Part shown: positions 17,592 through 25,906 of the stretch, piece after piece
How positions within the stretch are numbered: position 1 is the first letter of the stretch
How the letters are laid out: each line of letters begins with the position of its first letter
Source of the DNA: Paenisporosarcina sp. HGH0030
GTDB lineage: Bacteria > Bacillota > Bacilli > Bacillales_A > Planococcaceae
Length of the DNA stretch: 64,000 bases
Direction: 5' to 3'
NCBI RefSeq assembly: GCF_000411295.1
Contig: NZ_KE150422.1
Coordinates: 124,001 to 188,000 of the forward strand
Translations under genes and position numbers: made by a program
The notes under the pieces: model-generated
Seen by the model: only the letters and a program-made list of their open reading frames with translations
Databases searched by the model: none
What the model was told of the DNA's origin: nothing

Positions 17592-19214
17592 TTATTTATG
17601 TGATTTCCCTCGATAAACCCAAGCAGAAGCGATAAAGAAAAATCCGGATGTAACCATTAATGGAGAATGATCATCCCATACCGCATAAAACCCTGTAGCC
17701 AAGGACAAAACAGATATGATTCCGGCAAACATTCGCGTTTGCAGTTGGAATCGTTCCACTTTGGATTCTGCATCCCGAATTTGCATGTATTCCCGCATTC
17801 GAGTCGGTTCATCAAGAAAAGTAATTACTTTTTGTGGGAAAGCACGCAATGGTCCGATTGCATTTAATGCAAAGCGTACCGCATCCTCTTTCGAAAATGA
17901 TTTGTCCCCCTCTTTTTGGGTTGTTGCCCATTCGAGCACACGCGGCCGCGCAATAGCAAGTAAATCCACTTTCGGATCCAGAACATGAAGAACTCCAATA
18001 AAAGTCGAAACTGCCCGCCCGAAAAAGGCGAATTCCGCAGGCAGTTGCACAGGTTGCGTACGGACAATTCCTTTTAAGTCATCCAGTAAACGGTCGACGA
18101 CAAAACTGTCCATTTGCGTCAATTCTTCGGATTCATACGCTGCAACCACTCTGGCAATTGCATCTGCCAGTAAACGGCGGTCTGCCTGCGGCAACAAGAA
18201 TCTCAACTCTTCCAGACCATCCAATACTTGGTCATACTGTTTGAGCAGTATACCTTCAACGACTTTTAACACGGAACGCGCTTCCTCTTTACTGATAGAA
18301 CCGACCATTCCAAAATCAATCAACACAATCGTGCCATCGGGTTTAATTAAGATATTTCCACCGTGTGGATCCGCGTGGAATTGTCCACCATCCAGCACTT
18401 GTTCTAAAAACAACCGAAACAGTCGCTCCGATAAAACGCGACGGTTTATCCCATTAGAATCAATAAATGCAAGGTCGGTTATACGGGCACCTTCAATCCA
18501 TTCCATCACCAGAACGCGACGCGTAGAAAATTCATCATAGTACACAGGGAAACGAACACCCGGCATTGATTCGAAACGGTCCGCAAAGCTGCGCCCATTA
18601 CGTAGTTCCTGTAAAAAATTAAGCTCTGCCCCAACCGTATCGACCATCTCGCTATACAACAGATTGAAATCAATTTGTTTGCCAAAAGCCGTGAAACGTT
18701 TTGCCAGCCAAATCACAATTTTCATGGCACGAAAATCAGCACGTAAAATGCGCTCGATTTCCGGGCGTTGAATTTTCACTGCCACAGGCGTCCCGTCTTT
18801 CAGCGAGCCCTTATAGACTTCACCGATCGATGCAGATGCGACAGGTTTATCCGATAGGTTCATGAGAATATCCGTATGAGTTTCATTCCACTCTTGTTCG
18901 AGAAGATCAATTGCTTTCTCTCTCGGAACAGCAGGAACCCGGTCGGTCAACCCTTCTAGCTCTGCAATAAATGAAGGCGGCATTATGTCCGCACGTGTCG
19001 ATAAAAACTGTCCCATTTTAATCATTAATCCGCCAAGTTTGAGTGCGGTCCGTTTATATTCCTTCGCTTGCCTCGTCACAAGCCGCTCCCATTTTTCGTT
19101 GATTACCGGTGTAAAACGACCTTTATAACGGCGCTGAAAAAGCGTTACTTGTGTAAAAAACTTTACGGACATCCAGACAATGCGATAAATTCGATAAATT
19201 GCTAAACGTTCCAT
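17592..19214 (-). CDS. ABC1/UbiB-family atypical protein kinase
   Basis: 540-residue membrane-associated member of the AarF/UbiB/Coq8 family, atypical kinases linked to isoprenoid-lipid or quinone metabolism. The family KxGQ motif is KMGQ at residues 66-69, the alanine-rich loop is VASASIGEVYKG, the catalytic loop contains HADPHGGNI, and the metal-binding DFG is in VLIDFGMVG. Two hydrophobic segments close the C-terminus (MFAGIISVLSLATGFYAVW and a following one), a membrane anchor typical of bacterial forms. It has a strong AAAGGAGG site and is monocistronic. Substrate is unknown. Confidence 0.9.
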   Translation of the reverse strand: MERLAIYRIYRIVWMSVKFFTQVTLFQRRYKGRFTPVINEKWERLVTRQAKEYKRTALKLGGLMIKMGQFLSTRADIMPPSFIAELEGLTDRVPAVPREKAIDLLEQEWNETHTDILMNLSDKPVASASIGEVYKGSLKDGTPVAVKIQRPEIERILRADFRAMKIVIWLAKRFTAFGKQIDFNLLYSEMVDTVGAELNFLQELRNGRSFADRFESMPGVRFPVYYDEFSTRRVLVMEWIEGARITDLAFIDSNGINRRVLSERLFRLFLEQVLDGGQFHADPHGGNILIKPDGTIVLIDFGMVGSISKEEARSVLKVVEGILLKQYDQVLDGLEELRFLLPQADRRLLADAIARVVAAYESEELTQMDSFVVDRLLDDLKGIVRTQPVQLPAEFAFFGRAVSTFIGVLHVLDPKVDLLAIARPRVLEWATTQKEGDKSFSKEDAVRFALNAIGPLRAFPQKVITFLDEPTRMREYMQIRDAESKVERFQLQTRMFAGIISVLSLATGFYAVWDDHSPLMVTSGFFFIASAWVYRGKSHK

Positions 19215-19329
19215 TTCAAGCGCCTCCTTTGCCTACCATTATAGAGAGAGATGGCGACAACGTCCAAAAAGTGATATGTTTTGAAGGGGAAAACTTTCAA
19301 AATTGTGAACATTATAAGGGGGATTTACC

Positions 19330-20106
19330 ATGGACACCATTCGCTACGAACAAAACGGGAATTTAGCTATCATCACACTCAATCGTCCGGACTCTATGAA
19401 CGCCTTTAACTATGATATGTTACGTGAACTTGGTCAGGTTGCCGAAGCCATTCGCATCAATCCAGACGTTCGTCTCGTTGTTTTCACAGGTTCTGGTGAA
19501 AAAGCATTTAGTGTAGGTGCAGATTTAAAAGAACGCAAAACATTGACAGAGCAACAAGTAAAACGCAATATTTACAAAATCGGTGAAGTATTTTCAGCCA
19601 TTGAAAACTTGCCACAACCTACAATTGCCATGATGAATGGTCACGCATTCGGTGGGGGAATGGAACTTGCACTAGCATGCGATTTCCGAATTGCAGCAGA
19701 TAATATATTACTTGGTCTCACTGAAACGAGCTTAGCCATTATTCCAGGAGCCGGTGGTACACAGCGCCTACCACGCTTGATCGGAGAAGCAAAAGCTCTT
19801 GAATTAATCCTAACTGCACGTCGCTTAACTGCTGATGAAGCTCTGGCTTACGGCGTTTTAACAAAAGTAGTTTCCAGCGGAAGCTTACTAGAAGAAACGG
19901 GGAAATTTGCCAATCTGATTTTAGCAAACGGGCCGATTGCCGTACAACAAGCGAAATTTGCTATTAAACACGGCATGAACGCTGATTTACATACAGGCTT
20001 GAACATTGAACGAAAAGCCTATGAAATAACGATACCTACTGAAGACCGTGTTGAAGCCTTGATTGCATTTGGCGAAAAAAGAAAGCCTGTCTTTAAAGGG
20101 AAATAA
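19330..20106 (+). CDS. Enoyl-CoA hydratase/isomerase family protein
   Basis: Crotonase-fold enzyme of 258 residues, probably an enoyl-CoA hydratase. The oxyanion-hole loops are VGADLKE (residues 62-68) and HAFGGG (105-110), and both catalytic glutamates of hydratases are conserved: Glu112 in GGGMEL and Glu132 in LTETSLAIIPGAGGTQR. The two-glutamate pattern favours hydration over isomerisation; a methylglutaconyl-CoA hydratase of the AUH type is an alternative. GGGGG precedes the ATG. It is alone between an ABC1 kinase gene (divergent) and a strong terminator. Confidence 0.9.
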   Translation: MDTIRYEQNGNLAIITLNRPDSMNAFNYDMLRELGQVAEAIRINPDVRLVVFTGSGEKAFSVGADLKERKTLTEQQVKRNIYKIGEVFSAIENLPQPTIAMMNGHAFGGGMELALACDFRIAADNILLGLTETSLAIIPGAGGTQRLPRLIGEAKALELILTARRLTADEALAYGVLTKVVSSGSLLEETGKFANLILANGPIAVQQAKFAIKHGMNADLHTGLNIERKAYEITIPTEDRVEALIAFGEKRKPVFKGK

Positions 20107-20107
20107 T

Positions 20108-20153
20108 AAAGAGCTATTCCAGAGATTTCACACTACCTCTGGAATAGCTCTTT
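20108..20153. terminator. Bidirectional terminator after enoyl-CoA hydratase gene
   Basis: Perfect 17-base stem AAAGAGCTATTCCAGAG with a 12-base loop and a T-run, two bases after the stop codon. It also faces the convergent monooxygenase gene. Confidence 0.9.
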
Positions 20154-20187
20154 TTGGTAGTATCTTCACTACCACGTTTCAATAGAA

Positions 20188-21225
20188 TCAGTCTTTTAAA
20201 AAAGTCATCACATATTCCGCATCGTCTCCTACACCTTGAAGAATAGCGGATCCTCTTTTACTTTGCCATGGCAAGCCCAAGAAATACAATCCCTTTACTG
20301 GACTGATTCCTCGTTGATGCAGCACTTCATTTTTCTCACTAATGGCTCCATTAATTTGAATACAAGAGTAGTCAGATCTGAATCCTGTGGACCAGATGAT
20401 ATTTTGTATATGTAAGGTGGAATCATCTTGGAATCTTACTTCATTCGCCTTGCACTCAATGAGCCTTGATTTTAGTACAACCCGATTTTGTTTTAGTGCA
20501 TTTTTCAACTCGTGACCAAAAATGAAATCGCCTTTTCGCTGTATGAATTTACCTAGCATGGAATTTGAAGACGCATTTAATATTCCCACTTTATCCAACC
20601 ACCAAAAAATGCTTTTTCCCATGATGAATAACGGCATATAATCGGGGTTTTTACTGACCGCCAAATATGTTTTCTTTGATTTCGATAATTCCACAGCAAT
20701 TTGTGCTCCACTGTTCCCACCACCTACCACCAACACATTGCCTTCCTGCAATTGACTTTCGTTGCGATACTCGGATGAATGCAATTGAACAACATAATCA
20801 TCAATTGATTTAGACATTGAAGGAACAAACTTGTTATGGAAAGGCCCAGTTGCCATGACGAGGTTTTTTGTTTGAAAAACACCATTATTTGTCGTTACCT
20901 TAAACGACTGATCGTCATTTTGAACGACTCCATGAACTTCCGTATTAAATTGAACGGGGAATTGATAATTCTTGGCATACAGTGCTAAGTAGCGGCTGAC
21001 TTCATCTTTCGACGGCAATCCATGCGGCTCTCCGTCCATTATCATGCCTGGAAGGGAATTATAAAGGCGTGGTGTGAAAAGAACCAATGAGTCATATCGA
21101 TTAACCCAACTCTCACCAATGAATGATCCTTTGTCGAGAACAAGAAAATCCTTCTCATTTGACTTTAAAAAATAGCTCATAGCTAATCCAGCCTGACCAG
21201 CACCGACGACAATTGTATGATACAA
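20188..21225 (-). CDS. FAD-dependent monooxygenase-like oxidoreductase (CzcO/FMO type)
   Basis: 345-residue two-dinucleotide-binding flavoprotein. The FAD site is VVGAGQAGLAMSYFL at residues 6-20, followed by GESWVNRYDSLVLFTP, characteristic of flavin-containing monooxygenase-like proteins. A second Rossmann site, VLVVGGGNSGAQIAVEL, lies near residue 165 for NADPH, and IIWSTGFRSDY matches the ATG/TGY motif near the C-terminus. The start is TTG with AGGAGTG upstream. Substrate cannot be inferred; relatives are annotated as metal-resistance associated CzcO or as oxidoreductases. Confidence 0.85.
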   Translation of the reverse strand: MYHTIVVGAGQAGLAMSYFLKSNEKDFLVLDKGSFIGESWVNRYDSLVLFTPRLYNSLPGMIMDGEPHGLPSKDEVSRYLALYAKNYQFPVQFNTEVHGVVQNDDQSFKVTTNNGVFQTKNLVMATGPFHNKFVPSMSKSIDDYVVQLHSSEYRNESQLQEGNVLVVGGGNSGAQIAVELSKSKKTYLAVSKNPDYMPLFIMGKSIFWWLDKVGILNASSNSMLGKFIQRKGDFIFGHELKNALKQNRVVLKSRLIECKANEVRFQDDSTLHIQNIIWSTGFRSDYSCIQINGAISEKNEVLHQRGISPVKGLYFLGLPWQSKRGSAILQGVGDDAEYVMTFLKD

Positions 21226-21325
21226 CTGGGAACACTCCTAAATAGAGATTTAAGTTTTAAATAGACTTCAATAAAAATATAAAATTGTTATCACTCACTG
21301 TCCAGAAAAAAATGGAAATTAAATA

Positions 21326-21709
21326 TCACTCTGAATCAATAGCTTCTAAAGGCATGTCCCATAATAAATAATCGTCTATAAAAATGGCGGTTTCTACCAC
21401 AATCGTATCTTTATTTTTCTTGAAAAATAAGGCCGTTCCTTCTTGTGTTTCATACGACCATCCCAGATCACTCATGATTTTCTTCACATGGTCAAATGTC
21501 GCCTCTTCCGTATATTCAGAAACATAACGTTTCACGTATTCCGTCTCCTGAAACTTTACAGACTCACGTGTAGTGACATCCAAAACTGCAACTGCCAAAC
21601 CAAGTCGAATTGTCCCTTCATCCTGAGCCAAGATATGACCATACCGCACCCCCAAAATTGTGCAAAAGATTACGCACAATAAACAAAGAACCAAACTGAT
21701 TTTTTTCAT
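21326..21709 (-). CDS. Small exported or membrane-anchored hypothetical protein
   Basis: 127 residues with an uncleaved-signal-anchor or signal peptide (KKISLVLCLLCVIFCTILGV) and a soluble remainder of mixed helices and strands with no recognisable motif. It lacks a clear lipobox and type I cleavage site, so a membrane anchor is likely. AGGAGG precedes the ATG. No operon partner: the monooxygenase gene downstream is about 100 bases away. Function unknown. Confidence 0.7.
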   Translation of the reverse strand: MKKISLVLCLLCVIFCTILGVRYGHILAQDEGTIRLGLAVAVLDVTTRESVKFQETEYVKRYVSEYTEEATFDHVKKIMSDLGWSYETQEGTALFFKKNKDTIVVETAIFIDDYLLWDMPLEAIDSE

Positions 21710-21853
21710 GGCGACCTCCTATCCATATTATAGAATATGTTCATAAGGAGGATAAATAGTATCTAATTCATTAAACAAACCGCTCTGTTAATTTTTATTG
21801 ATGAAAGACTATTTTATTATCAGCAACATCGTTTATCATAAGCCAAACAAAAA

Positions 21854-21877
21854 CCACTCCATATCTCGATGGAGTGG
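21854..21877 (-). terminator. Terminator after mccB
   Basis: Stem CCACTCC/GGAGTGG with a ten-base loop and a following U-run on the minus strand, about 17 bases after the mccB stop. Confidence 0.8.
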
Positions 21878-21893
21878 CTGATGTCTACGAATA

Positions 21894-23027
21894 TTAAACT
21901 AACCCTTGCTCTAAATCTTCAATTAAATCTTCAACGTCTTCAATACCAACCGAAATACGAACAAGGCCGTCTAGAATGCCAAGTTCTTGGCGGCGTTCTG
22001 CCGGAATTGACGCATGCGTCATCCGTGCCGGGGTGGAGATCAAGCTTTCCACCGCTCCCAGACTTTCAGCAAGTGTGAAGTATTTTAATTTCTTGATCAG
22101 CTGATCGGCTTTTTCAGTACTGCCCACATCAAATGAAATCATTCCGCCAAAACCAGTTGCCTGTTTCTTCATGATGCCGTGCCCAGCATGTGATTCCAAT
22201 CCTGGATAGAACACGTTTCTAACAGCTTCATGAGCAACTAGGAAATCAGCAATGCGCTTAGCATTTGAATTTGTTTCTTCCATGCGGATTCCGAGTGTCT
22301 TCAAGCCACGAATCAATAACCATGAATCTTGTGGTCCTAAAATTGCCCCTACTGAGTTTTGAACAAAGTGTAGGTCTTTCGCTAACTCTTCTGTCGCAAC
22401 AACTACCAACCCAGCAACTACATCACTATGGCCGCCAATATATTTCGTTGCACTGTGCAACACAATATCCGCTCCAAGTGAAAGTGGCTGTTGCAAGTAA
22501 GGAGTCAAAAACGTGTTATCAACAATAGTCAGTAAACCTTTTACTTTTGCCAATTGTGCAATTTCCGCAATGTCCGTTACTTTCAGCAATGGATTGGTTG
22601 GAGATTCAATAAAGACCGCTTTTGTATTTTCTTTAATTGCCGCTTCAAATTCAGCTACGTTTGAAGAATCAACAAACGTGGATTCAATTCCGAAACGGTT
22701 TAATACTTTTGTCATGACACGGTATGTACCACCGTATACATCATCCGTCATGACGATATGATCACCAGAATTGAAAAGCATCATGACTGAACTAATTGCT
22801 GCCATTCCTGACCCGAAAGCGAAGCCTGCATGGCCACCTTCTAAATCACTAATTAAAACTTCAAGTGCATGGCGAGTCGGATTCCCTGTACGTGAATATT
22901 CATATCCACGGAAATCACCTACGGCATCCTGTTTATACGTGCTTACCTGGTAAATCGGAGTAGAAACGGCACCCGTTGTTTCGTCTCCTACTATTCCAGC
23001 GTGAATTAATTTCGTTTTCGGTCTCAC
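21894..23027 (-). CDS. mccB: MccB, cystathionine gamma-lyase/homocysteine gamma-lyase
   Basis: PLP enzyme cleaving cystathionine to cysteine, 2-oxobutyrate and ammonia in reverse transsulfuration. The 377 residues belong to the Cys/Met metabolism family: YEYSRTGNPTRHALE binds cofactor phosphate from the neighbouring subunit, FGSGMAAI is the glycine loop, and HSATKYIGGHSDVV carries the PLP lysine. The start is GTG overlapping the mccA stop. Family members also act as cystathionine gamma-synthases, but linkage to mccA and luxS favours the lyase role. Confidence 0.9.
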   Translation of the reverse strand: MRPKTKLIHAGIVGDETTGAVSTPIYQVSTYKQDAVGDFRGYEYSRTGNPTRHALEVLISDLEGGHAGFAFGSGMAAISSVMMLFNSGDHIVMTDDVYGGTYRVMTKVLNRFGIESTFVDSSNVAEFEAAIKENTKAVFIESPTNPLLKVTDIAEIAQLAKVKGLLTIVDNTFLTPYLQQPLSLGADIVLHSATKYIGGHSDVVAGLVVVATEELAKDLHFVQNSVGAILGPQDSWLLIRGLKTLGIRMEETNSNAKRIADFLVAHEAVRNVFYPGLESHAGHGIMKKQATGFGGMISFDVGSTEKADQLIKKLKYFTLAESLGAVESLISTPARMTHASIPAERRQELGILDGLVRISVGIEDVEDLIEDLEQGLV

Positions 23028-23962
23028 TCTGCTTCATCCTCCTTCAATAATTCGTAAACTTTTTGACTTAAATAACGTTCGCTTGAATCTGCAAAAATAG
23101 TTACAATATGGCTGCCTGGTTTTGCAACCTTTGCTTCTTCCAGTGCAGCATAAAATGCCGCTCCTGACGAACTGCCTACGAGAAGACCTTCTTCTTTAGC
23201 CAGCACACGCAGTTTTTCAAAAGCGTTCTTATCCGTAACCGTATGGATAGCATTAAAATATGCTTTGTTCATATAGGCTGGTAAAAATTCCATACCGATG
23301 CCTTCTGTGTAATGCGAACCAGGTTCCCCACCATTTAAAATAGAGCCTTCTGGTTCTACGATCACTGTTTTAATATCTGCATTCTGCCCTTTTAAATACT
23401 TCGCAGTTCCCATAAAGGTTCCACCAGAACCTGCGCCTGCGACAAAAACGTCAATTTGACCGTCCAAATCACGCCAAAGTTCAGGTCCTAAAGTATGGAC
23501 ATACGTTTCAGGATTAGCTGGATTTGAAAATTGAGATGGTGAAAAAGCGCATGGTGTTTCTTTGACAAGCTCTGCGGCTTTTTCAATAGCCCCTTTCATT
23601 CCAAGTTCAGTTGGTGTATTGATAATTTCAGCGCCCAATGCGCGCATCAAAGTTTGTTTTTCCATACTGAACTTTTGCGGGACCACAAATTTCACTTGGT
23701 AACCTTTGCCGATGGCGGCAAGAGCCACACCGATTCCTGTGTTGCCAGCGGTCGGCTCAATAATAGTGCCACCTGGTTGAAGTTTTCCCGATTCTTCAGC
23801 ATCTTTTAATAAAGAAACGCCTAATCGATCTTTTACGCTACCACCTGGATTCATGAATTCAAGCTTGGCAAAAATACGGCAATTATTAGGAATTTCACAA
23901 TTTTTAATTTCAACAACCGGTGTATTGCCGATTAATTCATGTACGCTGCCGTATACGTTCAT
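23024..23962 (-). CDS. mccA: MccA, cystathionine beta-synthase (O-acetylserine dependent)
   Basis: PLP enzyme that joins homocysteine and O-acetylserine (or serine) to cystathionine. The 312-residue protein is cysteine-synthase like, without CBS domains: LIGNTPVVEI, the PLP lysine in NPGGSVKDRLGVSLL, the substrate loop EPTAGNTGIG, and the phosphate loop GAGSGGTFMGTAKYL. It overlaps luxS by one base (TAATG) and mccB by four. A cysteine synthase cannot be excluded by sequence, but the operon identifies MccA. Confidence 0.9.
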   Translation of the reverse strand: MNVYGSVHELIGNTPVVEIKNCEIPNNCRIFAKLEFMNPGGSVKDRLGVSLLKDAEESGKLQPGGTIIEPTAGNTGIGVALAAIGKGYQVKFVVPQKFSMEKQTLMRALGAEIINTPTELGMKGAIEKAAELVKETPCAFSPSQFSNPANPETYVHTLGPELWRDLDGQIDVFVAGAGSGGTFMGTAKYLKGQNADIKTVIVEPEGSILNGGEPGSHYTEGIGMEFLPAYMNKAYFNAIHTVTDKNAFEKLRVLAKEEGLLVGSSSGAAFYAALEEAKVAKPGSHIVTIFADSSERYLSQKVYELLKEDEAE

Positions 23963-24432
23963 TATGCTTCCTCCGCAAATACGTTACGCCACTCATCTTT
24001 CTTCGATAGCATGTCGCGTGCAATTTCTTTCGCGCCTTCGAGACTGTGATTTGCAGCCCATCCACATTGGACTTCGTTACAAGCCGGAACTTCCGTAGCT
24101 TGAAGGACATCTTCCAGCGTTTTTTCAAGAATCGTTAGGATTTCCTCATAATTGTCATGGTTGATTACAGCCAAATAGAATCCAGTCTGGCATCCCATTG
24201 GACTCATATCAACCACTTGATCTGTATGGTTGCGAATATTTTCAGCCATTAAATGCTCGATGGAATGCAAACCTGCCATCTCCATATGTTCTTTATTTGG
24301 TTGTTTGAAACGGATATCATATTTCAGGATTTCGTCGCCATTCGTGCCCATTTTACGACCAGCAAGACGTACATAAGGTGCCACTACTTTTGTATGATCT
24401 AAGTTAAAGCTTTCAACATTCATTTGTTTCAT
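23962..24432 (-). CDS. luxS: LuxS, S-ribosylhomocysteine lyase
   Basis: Splits S-ribosylhomocysteine into homocysteine and DPD, the precursor of autoinducer 2. The iron/zinc ligands are HSIEH at residues 56-60 and a cysteine in NEVQCGWA; the catalytic cysteine is Cys81 in SPMGCQTG. The 156-residue length is normal. I chose the ATG at 24432 with AGGAG eight bases upstream; a GTG at 24441 lies in the ribosome binding site. It precedes mccA directly, so homocysteine from the methyl cycle is passed to reverse transsulfuration. Confidence 0.97.
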   Translation of the reverse strand: MKQMNVESFNLDHTKVVAPYVRLAGRKMGTNGDEILKYDIRFKQPNKEHMEMAGLHSIEHLMAENIRNHTDQVVDMSPMGCQTGFYLAVINHDNYEEILTILEKTLEDVLQATEVPACNEVQCGWAANHSLEGAKEIARDMLSKKDEWRNVFAEEA

Positions 24433-24567
24433 CAAAAACACTCCTTATTTTTTACTCTTTACTGTTGATTTTTATTGAGAAGGTGGGAATCTTTGCGACG
24501 AGTAACCGCAGGAGCAGATGTTTTTTTCACAGATTCCCTGAAGTTCAACAACATTGTTTAACAGAGT

Positions 24568-25203
24568 CTATTTTTTAGTTGCGTCCATTAACCACACATA
24601 ATCATTCATTTGTTCAAACTGAACGTCAAAGCCAGCTTTTTCAAATGCTTGAGTCAAAACAGGAATCGTCGTGTAGTACTCGCGTTCCAAATCATCTGCC
24701 ACATTGTTAAAACCACGTGCACGTTCTTTTGTAATCTGTGCTTGTTTTGCTTCTTCTGAAACAAATACAGTATCTGCAAATACAATTTTCCCACCAACCG
24801 GCAATATAGTAGCATATGTGACCAAAGCATTTTCTTTCTCTAAATCTTTTAAATGATGAAATACATACGAGCTGACAAATGTATCAACCTTCTCGGGTGC
24901 TTCAAATTTCAATAAGTCCCCATCCAGTATTGCTAATTCTGGAAAACGTTTCGCTGTTACCGTACGCATTGCTTTATTTGGTTCGATACCAATAACAGAA
25001 TGACCTGCATCTATTAATTTCGCCGTCAAGTTTCCAGTCCCTGTTCCAAATTCAACAATTGTGCCAAATGATTTAGAAGCAACCGCAGAAAGAATCTCTT
25101 CATATTTTTCAAACACATCACGGTATTCTGGATCTTTTCCGGAAACGGATGCATCATAAGAATGTACCCACTCGTCAAAAATATCTACGAATTCACGTCC
25201 CAT
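24568..25203 (-). CDS. yrrT: YrrT-like class I SAM-dependent methyltransferase
   Basis: 211-residue Rossmann-fold methyltransferase with motif I VEFGTGTGNLTAKLI near residue 47, an acidic loop VIGIEPNKAM, and a C-terminal region matching YrrT. In B. subtilis yrrT heads the yrrT-mtnN-mccA-mccB operon controlled by CymR; here luxS stands in the mtnN position. The substrate is unknown. There are 135 bases between this gene and luxS with no obvious terminator, so read-through is likely. Strong AAGGAGG site. Confidence 0.85.
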   Translation of the reverse strand: MGREFVDIFDEWVHSYDASVSGKDPEYRDVFEKYEEILSAVASKSFGTIVEFGTGTGNLTAKLIDAGHSVIGIEPNKAMRTVTAKRFPELAILDGDLLKFEAPEKVDTFVSSYVFHHLKDLEKENALVTYATILPVGGKIVFADTVFVSEEAKQAQITKERARGFNNVADDLEREYYTTIPVLTQAFEKAGFDVQFEQMNDYVWLMDATKK

Positions 25204-25219
25204 AGTAAATCCTCCTTTT

Positions 25220-25262
25220 TATTTATATATATTATTCCAATAAGTTTACTTGGTATTAGGTT
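25220..25262 (-). promoter_or_regulatory. Candidate CymR-type site upstream of yrrT
   Basis: The minus strand carries an imperfect dyad with TAATACCAAG and TTATTGGAAT, just before an AT-rich TATATA stretch and the yrrT ribosome binding site. Orthologous yrrT operons are repressed by CymR, whose sites contain ATTGGAAT-like sequence as I recall. This is a weak prediction. Confidence 0.25.
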
Positions 25263-25315
25263 AACTGACTTATTTATAACATAGTTTACCCGTTATTTCT
25301 ACTCCTAAATTCCAA

Positions 25316-25348
25316 AAGACCCCTTTCAAATTATGCGAAAGGGGTCTT
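25316..25348 (-). terminator. Terminator after the GNAT gene
   Basis: Perfect 12-base stem AAGACCCCTTTC with a nine-base loop and U-run on the minus strand, five bases after the acetyltransferase stop. Confidence 0.85.
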
Positions 25349-25352
25349 GATA

Positions 25353-25895
25353 TTATTTAGATTGTGCTTCCCATTCTTCACGTAAAATGCCCATGCGAAT
25401 CGAGTCATAGTATGTGCCATTGTAGTAACGAACCTTACGGATACGGGCTTCCATCGTCATGCCAAGCTTTTCCCCTACCCGAATCATCCGATAATTACCG
25501 GACCACGTGGTAAAGCCTACACGTACGAGCGGCATGGTTTTAAAGAGACGATTCGTCCATTTTCTTAAGGCTTCTGCACCGTAGCCTCCGCTCCAATATT
25601 CCGGCTTAAAGATGACGATTCCCAACTCAAGCCATAAAGAAGGTTCATGCTCCCAGTAATAGGACACCATCCCGATTAGTTCGTCATTCACTTCAATCCC
25701 ATACATATGCTCCTTATTGAGATAACGATCTTTATCGGATAAAAATTGTTCAAACGTTTTTGGTGAATATGGATAATAGGGTGCATCCCATTTCTTCCAT
25801 TCGGGATTTTCTTCTTTCGCACTCATTTCCCATAGTCTACATAAATCCTCTTCATAAAAAGGTCGCAAATGGACCTGTGAACTTGCCTCAATCAA
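25353..25895 (-). CDS. GNAT-family N-acetyltransferase (RimJ/RimL type)
   Basis: 180-residue acetyltransferase with the GNAT acceptor fold: VHLRPFYEEDLCRLWEM at the N-terminus, ELGIVIFKPEYWSGGYGAEAL containing the acetyl-CoA pyrophosphate loop (YWSGGYGAEA), and a C-terminal RKVRYYNGTYYDSIRMGILREEW segment typical of RimL-like enzymes acting on protein N-termini or small amines. The start is TTG with GAGGTGA upstream. It begins 11 bases after the S9 peptidase stop and is probably cotranscribed. Substrate unknown. Confidence 0.88.
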   Translation of the reverse strand: MIEASSQVHLRPFYEEDLCRLWEMSAKEENPEWKKWDAPYYPYSPKTFEQFLSDKDRYLNKEHMYGIEVNDELIGMVSYYWEHEPSLWLELGIVIFKPEYWSGGYGAEALRKWTNRLFKTMPLVRVGFTTWSGNYRMIRVGEKLGMTMEARIRKVRYYNGTYYDSIRMGILREEWEAQSK

Positions 25896-25906
25896 ATCAT
25901 TTCACC

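Noticed and set aside
24442-24567. Possible riboswitch or missing mtnN between yrrT and luxS
   Set aside because: Only 135 bases, with no S-box, T-box or terminator-antiterminator pattern and no coding frame.
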